Part shown: positions 1-7,941 of the stretch, piece after piece
Position numbering within the stretch: position 1 is the stretch's first letter
Layout: every line of letters begins with the position of its first letter
Assembly: GCA_005776545.1 (NCBI GenBank)
Contig: SXOY01000151.1
Coordinates: forward strand, 1 to 12,503
Direction of reading: 5' to 3'
Origin: Planctomycetia bacterium
GTDB lineage: Bacteria > Planctomycetota > Phycisphaerae > Phycisphaerales > UBA1924
Length of the DNA: 12,503 nucleotides
Made by a program: the position numbers and the translations under genes
The notes under the pieces: model-generated
Told to the model about the DNA's origin: nothing
The model's database searches: none
The model's input: the letters and a program-made list of their open reading frames with translations, nothing else

Positions 1-3000
1 ACCGCCACCGCCGCCGCCACCAGAGGTGGGGCCGTTGATGTCGATACGGTATTCGCCGGAGGTTGAGCCGCCGCCACCAGCATCAATCAGGATGAAATAG
101 GTCGTGCCTGAAACTGTGCTTGGGATAGAAAGTGTGGCTGGAGTACCAGCTGTACCGCCTGCACTTGTGAATAGGAGCACCTGATTTGAGTCGTACACAC
201 GGAACTGCGGATCAAGGTTGCCAAGAACGGTATTGAATGGCGTGATCGTGATATCAAGCGTGCCGTTGGCGATAGTGGTAAAGGTGAAGAGATCGGTGTC
301 ATTGGCAGGGCTGATCTTGGGATTGCCCGGCAGGCCGCCTGCGATGCCGCCGAGGCTGGCATCACCGGTTGCAGCAGACAATGTCAGAAGGTGAGCGATG
401 TTCCATTCGGTAGCGTTGGGGTAGTCGTCTTGTGGTGTTGCGTTGATAGTGAGGAGGTACGCGCCTGCTTCCTCGGTGACTGTGACAGGTGTGCCTGCTT
501 CGATCAGGATGTAGTACGTCGTGCCGCGAGAGAGGTTGGCTGCGGCAAGTGTGATGGTGTCATCGAGAAGTGTGTCATCACCGGTAAAGGTATCAATAAC
601 AGTGAGCGTGTCTGAATCGATCAGCGTGGCCTTCAGACGAAGGATGCTGGTTCCAGTGCGTTCGATTGTGAATGAAGCTGGCCCAGTTGATGGAGCTGTG
701 AACTTCACAAGATCGGAATCGCCAATCTTCTCCAGGATGCCAGGAGCAGTGCCGAGGCCTGAGAGCGAATCAACAACTACCGGTGTAGCGAAAGCGAATT
801 CGCCAGCATCCGGATAATCGTCGGTCGCAGGGAAGGTGACTTGGATGTTGTACCGTCCAAAGCCGCCAAAGGCATCGGAAACTTCAATGAAGTAGTAGGG
901 GTAGTCACGAGTCGTAACGCCAGAGGTATGGGCCGGATTGACTGAGAAATTCACCGAAGCGTTGGTGTTGTTGACGTTAATGTCGTCATTGAACGCAACT
1001 GGGACGATGTAGGAATTGCCGAAGATATCCTCGGTGATTTCATACACCCAGATAATGGGATTCAGCGTCGCATCGATTCCCGTTACCGTCGCAGTGACAG
1101 TGTGGAATCCAAAGACCTGGAACTTGAACATGTCTGCGTCGCCAGGAGTTTCGATTTCGCCGCTGATATCGCCGCGTCCCAGGAAATCTCGCATAGCGAT
1201 TTCGGTTGCTTGAGCGAACTTGTGGCGATCGACATAATCATCGGTAGCGGGGGTCGAAGCAATATCAAGCGTGAATGTTCCTTCTGAAGAGCCAGAACCA
1301 TTCACAACTACAAAGTAACGAGCACCCTTTGTGACGCCATTGATGTCCATTGTGGTGGTGCCGGTAAGGGCAACGCCCGATCCAACTTGCTGCAGCGCAC
1401 CCTGATCATCGACGACAAACACCCATGCCTGGGGAACAAAGACACCGGGCAAGGTGCTGGTGAGTGTGATCGAAAGTGGGCCGGTTCCTGTGGCGGTGAA
1501 ACCAAAGGTGTCCGAATCGCTAAGAGTCAGAACTCCTTCAAGATCAAAGAAGCTGTTGATAACTCCGGTTGCACTTCCAAATCCGCCTGTAGGAGAAAGA
1601 AGCGTGCCATCGAGCGCGATAATTGATGCGATATCGCGTGTGTTTTGATCCGGAACTGGTGTTCCGTTTCCAATGAAGGGCGAATTGACGTGATCATCCT
1701 GAACTGTTGCTCCATCTTCAATTTCTGTGGGCAGAAAAGCCTGCGTGTGAACTAGAAGGCGGTATGCACCAGTGGCATATCTCCAATCAATATCGTCAAT
1801 TCCGTTCAACGTGCGATCCGCAGGGTCTTCAGCAGAGCCGTCGGCATAACGTTGTGAGCTACCAACTTCAATGTAGTACATTCCACCGACGACCACATTA
1901 AGCACAAGTCGTCCATCGCGACGAGTGAACGTGCCGATAAGAGCTCCGACCGTATCAGCGGCGATCCCCGCTCCCATCGACGTATTCTCATCGTTGTAAC
2001 CGATTTGTTGGAAATCGTTATCAAAGACACGAATGTAGCTGTCGAGTTCGCTGTTGAGAACCGTCTCGAACGCGGTATCAGCGCCTGGAATTGTACCTGC
2101 AGGATTTGGCGCACCAAAACGTGGCCGTGTGGGAGCAAAGCCAGCGGACACCCAACTACGAGTAATGCCCAATGTCTGCGTCCGAATTTCAATACTTCCT
2201 GTGAAATTGGCGCGGAATTGATAAACGTCGGTATCAGTCAGCTTGTCAATGATGCTGACATCTGATACCTCGCGAAGTGAAAGGCCGACTGCGGGCATGA
2301 CTGTCTGTTCGCGACGGTTGTACGCGTTGAGGTCAGCAGTTGAACCAAGCACGTTCTCAACATCACCACTTGTTGGGGCAATGTCAAGTTCGGCGCGAGC
2401 TGCTGTTCTCGCCCAGAATCCAAAGTCGGGAACTTCCTGGAACGATGCGTTGACGTCGTCGAGCGTTCCGTCGTTATTGACGTCAACCACTGTTGCATTC
2501 GCGGTCACGTTGATCGTGAAGCGACCAGTGCCAGAGTTGTTGGCATCACGAACTCGGATGTAGTATCGCGTGCCACCCCAGAGCGGAGGCAGGACCCACT
2601 GATTTTCATATCCGGGACCAGGCGTGAGCGATGGATCTTTCGCGCCCGCGGGATCATTGGGATTCTGATCTGCTTCAATGTTGGTGCTGATGAAGTCTGA
2701 GTCAGTATTGTTATTAGAATAAATAAGATTGCCATTCGAATCAAACACGTCAATGAACGCGTTCATGAACGAATCTTGTGTGGGGGCAACCGTGATTGTA
2801 ACTGAAGCGCTTGGGCGATCGTTACGGTCCCATTGACCGTTAATGCCGTCATCAAACGATGTGAGTGCGCGGACAGAAACCAATGGAGTTGGGTTTGGTG
2901 GTGCGACCGCCGGTGGAATGGTCTCGTCAACCGTGCCAACGCCGCCCTGATTGGCGCGCCAGACGAATGAGAGGGTGTTCACGTCAAAGAACCATGCAGC

Positions 3001-6000
3001 TACACGGTTCATGCGAACCTGGGATGTGGTCAGTGTGAATTCGCCGCCCATGTAGAGGACATTTTGATCATTGGGGCGACCTGGTTCCTGGTCATCCTGG
3101 AACGAAGTGAGTGAGCGAACTGCGCCATTAACACCTGGGAACAGGCCGCCGAAGGCGTAAAGATTCCAATAGCTATCTGCCGCAACATTGTTGACGGCGC
3201 CACCGAAGAAGTTGGCGAACTCACCACCGAACACGATTCGGGGCCCGTTGTCAAAGTCATTTTGTGCAACATCTGGTGGATCCCAGACGGTAAGGGCATA
3301 AATAACGCCATCTGTGCCGCGTGGCGTGCTGACCGGGATCTGTGCCCCGTATGGGCTTGATAGATGTCCAATAGCGGTTGGGGCGTTTCCGCCACCTGGA
3401 TCTGCTATGTGGCCGTCATAATTAGGAACGCCCCATTCCATCAGATTCTGAGCACCCGCAGCCATAGTGAACACTTGTGAATCGGCTGCAAACGCCGCAG
3501 TGCCAATGCCGCCACCGGTGAACAATCCACCAATAACCAGGCGTGGTTCCATCGAGTGTGCAAGCGTGACACCAGCCGGTTCGATCGGGTCATACACAGT
3601 CAACGCATTCACCGCACCATCCACTGAGCCAATGTCGAGATAGGTGCGAGTTGCAAAAACGTTGGGAACTGCATTTGAATTCACAACCCATGAACGGTTG
3701 TTAAACGTTCCATCCCAGAAAATTGTGTCCTCACCTAGCACTTGAACCTGGTCCGGTGCATTGGTAGAGAAGCCGCTCACGCCGATCAACCCCTGGCCGC
3801 GGTTGTTGCCAAGTTGAGCATGATTTGGGAGCAGCAATGAGGATGTAAAGGAGCCACCAACCATAAGGGTGATGGGAATGTCAATTGCAATATCCTCGTC
3901 GGCATCGGTGGGTGGGCCACCTGGGTTTGTAGTCGTCACTCTCGTCGAGACTGAAATCGATGCCGGATCGAACGTGGTCAATGCTCGAACCTGTCCATTG
4001 GTGATACCGGCATTAATCGGAAGGACATTGAAATCCTCATCGATACCCATGAGGCGGGGGCCGAGATTGGTGAAGTCACCACCCAGTACAAGCAATTCGC
4101 CAATATCATCTGTCGGCGCGGGTGTTGGGTCGGGTCCTCCCGGTGCAGGAGTATCGCCACCAAAGGTATCCGCAGGGTACCAACCCGGAGTCGGATTCCA
4201 GATCGTCGCAGCTCGAACTGCACCATTTGGATCACCTGCGGTGATTCTGCCCCAAACATAACGTCCGGCATTTGGATTGAAGAACCAAGCTGCGAGGTTC
4301 TTGATGACCACGGGCGGCAGCGCCGGATTATCCGGATCGTCTAGTGGATCAGGCAAAACCAGATCAAAATCGCCACCTACAACGAGCACACGCGAGTTCT
4401 CGCCGGTGAAGCCAACCGGGAGCCAATCGAACATTGTGTAAACTTCAGCGCCGGCGGTTGCCACTGTATTGGCATTGTTATTGAAACCATATGGCCGCGG
4501 CGTAGCTTCAATTGTGTTCGGTCCCTGGCGGCCAACAAACCACCAGTCGCTAGCGTCATAGATCGCAAGATTTCGAGATGGCACGCCCATGCCGCCGTTG
4601 GGGTCGGGCCGGACGCGGGTGAGATCTGCATTATTGAATAGCCCGCCAACATAGAGCGCTGTTCCGGAATCGTCATCATCACCCGTATAACGAGCGATTT
4701 CATCTTGTGGAAGGATGAACGAGAACACATCGGTATCGCCCGGCTGATAAATGCGGCCAGTCGCACCGGCAGACATCTTCAAACCGATATCCAAAACGCG
4801 ATTTCCATCTGCATCTTTGATATCAAATGGCGCACCCCACTGAAGTGGCGTGGCGTTGGTATTGCCGTTATTAATGTGATCATCGGTACCGGCGTTGAAC
4901 GTGTGATTCGACTCAATCGCCATGTAGAAACCGCCGCCAGAAACGTTGTCGAATGTATCGACAATCACGTAATATGTGCGGCCACCGACAAGAGCAACTT
5001 CAATCTGTGATGACAGACCATTGAAGTCGTCATTGAATCGGATCAGAGTACCTTGATCATCGATCAAACGAATAGCTGGATCGGTCAGTGGCGGGAGGCC
5101 AGCAGGGACCACTGTGACAAAAGCGAGGCCATTGCCCTGCGCTACAAAGCTGAAGAGGGCTGTTTCCTGGGCGTTTCCAAGACCGCCGCCAGTACCGCCA
5201 ACCGCGCTGGTTGGACTGCGGCCACCATAACGCACAACCGGGTCAACAACCACGGCGCTCGCTGACGCATCGAACGTCAGCATAAACGTTCCGGTTGCGA
5301 CATTCGATGCAGGGTTGACAACATCTGTTCGAACACGGATATACCAGATCGATCCTCGCTTTGAAACAAACGAATTGAACGCATCGTTGCGGTTACCCGA
5401 ATCTGAATCGGCAACCACCAATCGACCTGTCGCGTCGTACACCTCAAGGCGTGTATCAATCGTTCCAGTTGGGGTTGGATCGCCGGGGCCGCCAGCCTGT
5501 GCATTGACAGTAAACAAGCTGTCATATGCAGCTTGCAGCAATGCCGGAACAGTGCCAGTGTCGGTGAGATCGAATCTGTAGATAAAATCCTGTCCTGCAC
5601 GCGTAATGGTGTCGCGTATCCGACCCAATCCCTGGTCGACGAGCACCGTCGGAAGTCCATCATCAAAGAATGGTGGTTGCGGATCAAGCGGATTCGGCGG
5701 CGGCAAAGTCTGAAGCGCAGTCGTCATCGCATCGACTTGCACGGTGTATGTTCCGGCCGTGGTGTTTTGCCCGCGAACCACAACGTAGTAGGTATCGCCA
5801 AGTGTGGCAACGAAACCCATCCAACCATCGCGATAGGTACCGGAAGTCAGGTTGCCGTTGTCATCGCCGCGGGTTGCGCCGGAATCGGTAAAGGCAAGCC
5901 GCGTTCCCGCTGCGTTGTAGATTTCAACTTTCGAGTTAAGCGTGCTGCCGGCCTCGTTCACAACATCCGCAAGCACAGACACGAAGTCGTTTGCTGGTGC

Positions 6001-6270
6001 AACAAACGAGAAAACGTCGTTATCAGTGTCAGATTCAAGCACGCCCGTGATCGAGCCTTGCCCGTTGACATCAAGCGTGATCACGTCAGCCGCAGGATTT
6101 GGGAATGGAGACAAGCTCGGGTGATCGCCGCCAAGCAACTGGCGAGCCTCCATCTGTTCAAGCCGGTGAGCCAGCTTTGAAGAGAGTGTGGCAACGCGCC
6201 CGGCCATCCTGGCCGTTTGACGTGCGGGGTGAGAGTTCATCGTTGTCCCAACGCTCTTGAATCGACTCAT
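1..6270 (-). CDS. Giant secreted/surface protein with LEPR-XLL-like N-terminus, nine PPC-like domains and an inserted GGxF propeller-like block (partial, C-terminus outside window)
   Basis: Reading down the minus strand from the ATG at 6270, the frame stays open to base 1, giving 2090 residues with no stop. An in-frame TAA (6319-6321) lies 16 codons upstream with no other ATG between, so the start is well fixed; AAAGGGA about 9 nt upstream is a weak ribosome-binding site. The N-terminus is basic and carries LEQMEARQLLGG (about residues 42-53), which resembles the planctomycete LEPR-XLL motif of large exported proteins. Nine PPC-like beta-sandwich domains follow, at about residues 72-182, 221-337, 367-452, 506-522 plus 1150-1258 (split), 1341-1510, 1579-1670, 1700-1811, 1844-1947 and 1987-2080. 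Each has a DxDxFxF-type opening strand and a late (T/R)YY(I/V)xV strand. Residues 540-1140 hold seven GGxF repeats. The visible end is seven glycines. The protein is probably extracellular; adhesion or matrix binding is a guess. The anchor or sorting signal would lie beyond the window. Confidence 0.9.
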   Translation of the reverse strand, partial: MSRFKSVGTTMNSHPARQTARMAGRVATLSSKLAHRLEQMEARQLLGGDHPSLSPFPNPAADVITLDVNGQGSITGVLESDTDNDVFSFVAPANDFVSVLADVVNEAGSTLNSKVEIYNAAGTRLAFTDSGATRGDDNGNLTSGTYRDGWMGFVATLGDTYYVVVRGQNTTAGTYTVQVDAMTTALQTLPPPNPLDPQPPFFDDGLPTVLVDQGLGRIRDTITRAGQDFIYRFDLTDTGTVPALLQAAYDSLFTVNAQAGGPGDPTPTGTIDTRLEVYDATGRLVVADSDSGNRNDAFNSFVSKRGSIWYIRVRTDVVNPASNVATGTFMLTFDASASAVVVDPVVRYGGRSPTSAVGGTGGGLGNAQETALFSFVAQGNGLAFVTVVPAGLPPLTDPAIRLIDDQGTLIRFNDDFNGLSSQIEVALVGGRTYYVIVDTFDNVSGGGFYMAIESNHTFNAGTDDHINNGNTNATPLQWGAPFDIKDADGNRVLDIGLKMSAGATGRIYQPGDTDVFSFILPQDEIARYTGDDDDSGTALYVGGLFNNADLTRVRPDPNGGMGVPSRNLAIYDASDWWFVGRQGPNTIEATPRPYGFNNNANTVATAGAEVYTMFDWLPVGFTGENSRVLVVGGDFDLVLPDPLDDPDNPALPPVVIKNLAAWFFNPNAGRYVWGRITAGDPNGAVRAATIWNPTPGWYPADTFGGDTPAPGGPDPTPAPTDDIGELLVLGGDFTNLGPRLMGIDEDFNVLPINAGITNGQVRALTTFDPASISVSTRVTTTNPGGPPTDADEDIAIDIPITLMVGGSFTSSLLLPNHAQLGNNRGQGLIGVSGFSTNAPDQVQVLGEDTIFWDGTFNNRSWVVNSNAVPNVFATRTYLDIGSVDGAVNALTVYDPIEPAGVTLAHSMEPRLVIGGLFTGGGIGTAAFAADSQVFTMAAGAQNLMEWGVPNYDGHIADPGGGNAPTAIGHLSSPYGAQIPVSTPRGTDGVIYALTVWDPPDVAQNDFDNGPRIVFGGEFANFFGGAVNNVAADSYWNLYAFGGLFPGVNGAVRSLTSFQDDQEPGRPNDQNVLYMGGEFTLTTSQVRMNRVAAWFFDVNTLSFVWRANQGGVGTVDETIPPAVAPPNPTPLVSVRALTSFDDGINGQWDRNDRPSASVTITVAPTQDSFMNAFIDVFDSNGNLIYSNNNTDSDFISTNIEADQNPNDPAGAKDPSLTPGPGYENQWVLPPLWGGTRYYIRVRDANNSGTGRFTINVTANATVVDVNNDGTLDDVNASFQEVPDFGFWARTAARAELDIAPTSGDVENVLGSTADLNAYNRREQTVMPAVGLSLREVSDVSIIDKLTDTDVYQFRANFTGSIEIRTQTLGITRSWVSAGFAPTRPRFGAPNPAGTIPGADTAFETVLNSELDSYIRVFDNDFQQIGYNDENTSMGAGIAADTVGALIGTFTRRDGRLVLNVVVGGMYYIEVGSSQRYADGSAEDPADRTLNGIDDIDWRYATGAYRLLVHTQAFLPTEIEDGATVQDDHVNSPFIGNGTPVPDQNTRDIASIIALDGTLLSPTGGFGSATGVINSFFDLEGVLTLSDSDTFGFTATGTGPLSITLTSTLPGVFVPQAWVFVVDDQGALQQVGSGVALTGTTTMDINGVTKGARYFVVVNGSGSSEGTFTLDIASTPATDDYVDRHKFAQATEIAMRDFLGRGDISGEIETPGDADMFKFQVFGFHTVTATVTGIDATLNPIIWVYEITEDIFGNSYIVPVAFNDDINVNNTNASVNFSVNPAHTSGVTTRDYPYYFIEVSDAFGGFGRYNIQVTFPATDDYPDAGEFAFATPVVVDSLSGLGTAPGILEKIGDSDLVKFTAPSTGPASFTIERTGTSILRLKATLIDSDTLTVIDTFTGDDTLLDDTITLAAANLSRGTTYYILIEAGTPVTVTEEAGAYLLTINATPQDDYPNATEWNIAHLLTLSAATGDASLGGIAGGLPGNPKISPANDTDLFTFTTIANGTLDITITPFNTVLGNLDPQFRVYDSNQVLLFTSAGGTAGTPATLSIPSTVSGTTYFILIDAGGGGSTSGEYRIDINGPTSGGGGGGG
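2449..2484 (-). other. EF-hand/dockerin-like calcium loop within the giant surface protein
   Basis: Residues 1263-1274 read DVNNDGTLDDVN. This matches the D-x-N-x-D-G spacing of the calcium loop in dockerins and other EF-hand-like sites, with Asn instead of the usual acidic residue at position 12. It lies just after the PPC domain that closes the propeller block. Only one such loop was seen, so a full dockerin (two loops) is not supported; a single structural calcium site is more likely. Confidence 0.4.
2845..4653 (-). repeat. Seven-fold GGxF repeat block (propeller-like) inside the giant surface gene
   Basis: Residues about 540-1140 of the giant protein contain seven copies of a hydrophobic stretch followed by GGxF: GGLF (542), GGDF (632), GGDF (730), GGSF (805), GGLF (914), GGEF (1015) and GGEF (1075). 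Most copies are paired with a second motif of the type (V/Y)xALTx(F/Y/W)D, for example near residues 770, 890, 990 and 1131-1140. AAWFF occurs twice, after the second and seventh GGxF. Units are 60-110 residues long, longer than common kelch or delta-60 blades. Seven copies fit a seven-bladed beta-propeller, but that fold is inferred. Flanking PPC half-domains suggest the block sits inside a PPC domain. Confidence 0.7.
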
Positions 6271-6662
6271 TTGTCCGATCCCTTTGTTGAGTCCCTGCGC
6301 CGAGTACGCAAGCGACTCTTACCTTATTACAACATCTCGCATAACGGTTTTTCCGCACCGCTACGCACAATCAAGCCCCATTCTTTTGGAAGGGGGCTGT
6401 CACTGTAACGCCTTCATTCGATCCGTGCGCGGCGGGTGTGTGGGTGGTCAGTACTTTCTGACTGACGTTCTGCGCCGCTCGCTTTCGGCTCGCCCTCGCT
6501 CTATACCAATTTGTTGCCAAACTGATAAAGGCATGGAGCCTATGTCCCTCACGAGGCACATGCTGTTTGTACGAGCATACCAGAATATACGGGTCTGTGT
6601 AGAGGCGACTGCAAGAAATTACGTTTCTAGGGAAAACACTGGGTTTTGATGCCAACAAACAA
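6271..6662. other. Intergenic stretch between the nth and giant-surface-protein genes
   Basis: No convincing gene was seen in these 392 bases. The minus-strand frame across 6371-6718 overlaps the nth 3' end and has no recognisable protein features. The promoter of the giant gene must lie here, reading leftward, but no clear -35/-10 pair stands out. The strongest structure is the hairpin at 6374-6398. A short GTCAG/CTGAC inverted repeat at 6447-6462 and a GC-rich direct-repeat-like patch around 6470-6500 have no assigned role. Confidence 0.5.
6374..6398 (-). terminator. Hairpin, possible terminator of the nth transcript
   Basis: AGCCCC (6374-6379) pairs with GGGGCT (6393-6398), and inside it TTC pairs with GAA after one A/G mismatch, leaving a 5-nt loop. 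Read on the minus strand the stem is followed by TTGATTGT, only a weak T-tract. It lies about 265 bp past the nth stop and upstream of the giant gene, so it could end the nth transcript before that gene. A regulatory role in the giant gene's leader is an alternative. Confidence 0.4.
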
Positions 6663-7364
6663 CTAACTGCATTTCTCACATTCTGAGCCATATTTCTTGC
6701 AAACCGAATGCTCACCACAACTCCCGCCTCGTGCTGAGCAATTTCGCCTGCCGTGCCATATAAGTAGATGGCTGATCATCCCCCAGCGTTCCGCCGGCAA
6801 AAGCTGCATCCAAATCGGCTCAATCTTCGGCGGTGGCTCATCAAATGGCACAAAGCCGAATCTCGCTGACAATCGCTGGACATGTGTATCAACCACAACT
6901 CCGACAGCTTTTCCAAACGCTTCACTCATGACAACGTTCGCGGTCTTCCGGGCAACACCGGGAAGCTCCATCAAATCATCCATATTCCGCGGCACCTCGC
7001 CACCAAACTCATCGACGATCATCTGCGATGCACCCTTGATCGACTTCGCCTTGTTTCTAAACAACCCAATAGTTTTGATCAGTGTCTCAATTTCCGAGAT
7101 TGAGCCGGCAGCAAGCTCGCGCGGTCCAGGGAACTTTGTGAATAGTGCTGGAGTAATTTTATTCACGGCGACATCTGTCGTTTGCGCTGAGAGAATCACC
7201 GCGATGAGCAATTCGAATGCATTGCGATAGTTCAACTCACAATGTGCATCTGGATAGGCAGCAAGCAAATCTTCAAACAACGCATTGGCACGAGCCTTCT
7301 TTGCCGGTGTCACTCTTGGCGTTGGCTTCCTTACACGTGCATCAGTCCTTTTCTTTTCCGTCAT
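6663..7364 (-). CDS. nth: Endonuclease III (DNA glycosylase/AP lyase) with atypical C-terminal cysteines
   Basis: A protein of 233 residues, close to the usual Nth length plus a basic N-terminal extension. It removes oxidised pyrimidines in base excision repair and cuts the abasic site. The helix-hairpin-helix LPGVARKTANVV (residues 134-145) carries the catalytic lysine (K140), and VDTHV (158-162) carries the catalytic aspartate (D159). LLIAVILSAQTTDVAVNK (52-69) is the conserved glycosylase core. The C-terminal cysteines C209, C216, C222, C229 and C232 do not follow the standard C-x6-C-x2-C-x5-C iron-sulfur spacing. The ATG at 7362-7364 was chosen over longer starts because it overlaps the TGA of the upstream membrane gene (ATGA) and has GAAGG nearby; the start codons further upstream would bury the reading frame in that gene. 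It is probably translationally coupled to that gene. Confidence 0.93.
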   Translation of the reverse strand: MTEKKRTDARVRKPTPRVTPAKKARANALFEDLLAAYPDAHCELNYRNAFELLIAVILSAQTTDVAVNKITPALFTKFPGPRELAAGSISEIETLIKTIGLFRNKAKSIKGASQMIVDEFGGEVPRNMDDLMELPGVARKTANVVMSEAFGKAVGVVVDTHVQRLSARFGFVPFDEPPPKIEPIWMQLLPAERWGMISHLLIWHGRRNCSARGGSCGEHSVCKKYGSECEKCS

Positions 7365-7918
7365 TGTGCAGCCTTCGCAAATGGCTTGAGGGCTGCCATG
7401 GCCGCAAGCGATGTAAGGGCCACTCCTCCAAGTGCGGTGATCATCAAAGTAGTTGCAAACTTGTGTTTCTCTCCGAATTGGGTGCGAGCTGCATTCATTG
7501 CAACAGAGTTTCCCGCTCTTCCCGCAACCAACGCAGCATCCATGTCGCGACGCAGAGCCGGCGAAAGCCAAAACGCTGATGCCAGCATGGCGATGCACGA
7601 AATCGCAAGGAACAGTGAAAGCACTCGACGTGCAAATTCTGCGATTTCGCTTCCCTTTGCCACAATCGTCAGCGAAACAACTGCCACCATCGCAAGAACA
7701 AGCTGAGCAATATCGCTTATGAAGAAGACCTTTCTCATCACCAGTCCCGCCGCCAGACTCCAGTGATCGCCGGGCGTGGAGACGAAATCGGGCAAAACCG
7801 GGTCAAGCTGCTTCATAGTCGGGAAAATGACCGCGGCCATCGCGCCGCTCATGACAATCACCAGTGCCCACGCGCCCAGCGACCAGGCAAGCATCAAACT
7901 CCAGAGTCTCACATTCAT
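7361..7918 (-). CDS. Four-helix integral membrane protein, DUF4149/TMEM205-like
   Basis: 185 residues with four predicted membrane segments at about 10-32, 65-87, 97-118 and 155-176. The first helix is followed by a proline-containing loop (AAVIFPTM, 28-35), and the last is preceded by a charged FGEKHKF segment (148-154). This layout resembles DUF4149/TMEM205-type membrane proteins, whose function in bacteria is not established; the match is by eye and only moderate. Its TGA overlaps the ATG of nth by 4 bp, so the two genes form one minus-strand unit. The start at 7918 lies only 23 bp from the divergent TIM-barrel start, so the promoters of the two units would have to share or overlap this narrow region. 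Confidence 0.75.
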   Translation of the reverse strand: MNVRLWSLMLAWSLGAWALVIVMSGAMAAVIFPTMKQLDPVLPDFVSTPGDHWSLAAGLVMRKVFFISDIAQLVLAMVAVVSLTIVAKGSEIAEFARRVLSLFLAISCIAMLASAFWLSPALRRDMDAALVAGRAGNSVAMNAARTQFGEKHKFATTLMITALGGVALTSLAAMAALKPFAKAAQ

Positions 7919-7941
7919 GCGGGATCATACCTCTACCATTG

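Noticed and set aside
1..30. Short GCC/ACC repeat at the left edge as a tandem DNA repeat
   Set aside because: It is explained as codons for a run of glycines in the giant protein.
1806..2192. Minus-strand frame of 128 codons
   Set aside because: It is a different frame on the same strand as the giant gene; the giant gene's frame encodes a PPC domain here.
5533..6180. Plus-strand open frame of 215 codons
   Set aside because: It lies wholly antisense to the giant surface gene, which has clear domain repeats; its translation is basic and featureless.
6371..6718. Minus-strand frame of 115 codons between nth and the giant gene
   Set aside because: It overlaps the nth 3' end in another frame and has no domain, hydrophobic pattern or good ribosome-binding site.
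7365..7598. Longer N-terminus for nth
   Set aside because: It would overlap the membrane-protein gene over more than 230 bp; the ATGA junction and GAAGG at 7364 give a better start.
7864..7941. Longer start for the TIM-barrel gene (ATG 7864)
   Set aside because: The extra residues would be antisense to the first codons of the divergent membrane gene and do not look like part of the fold.
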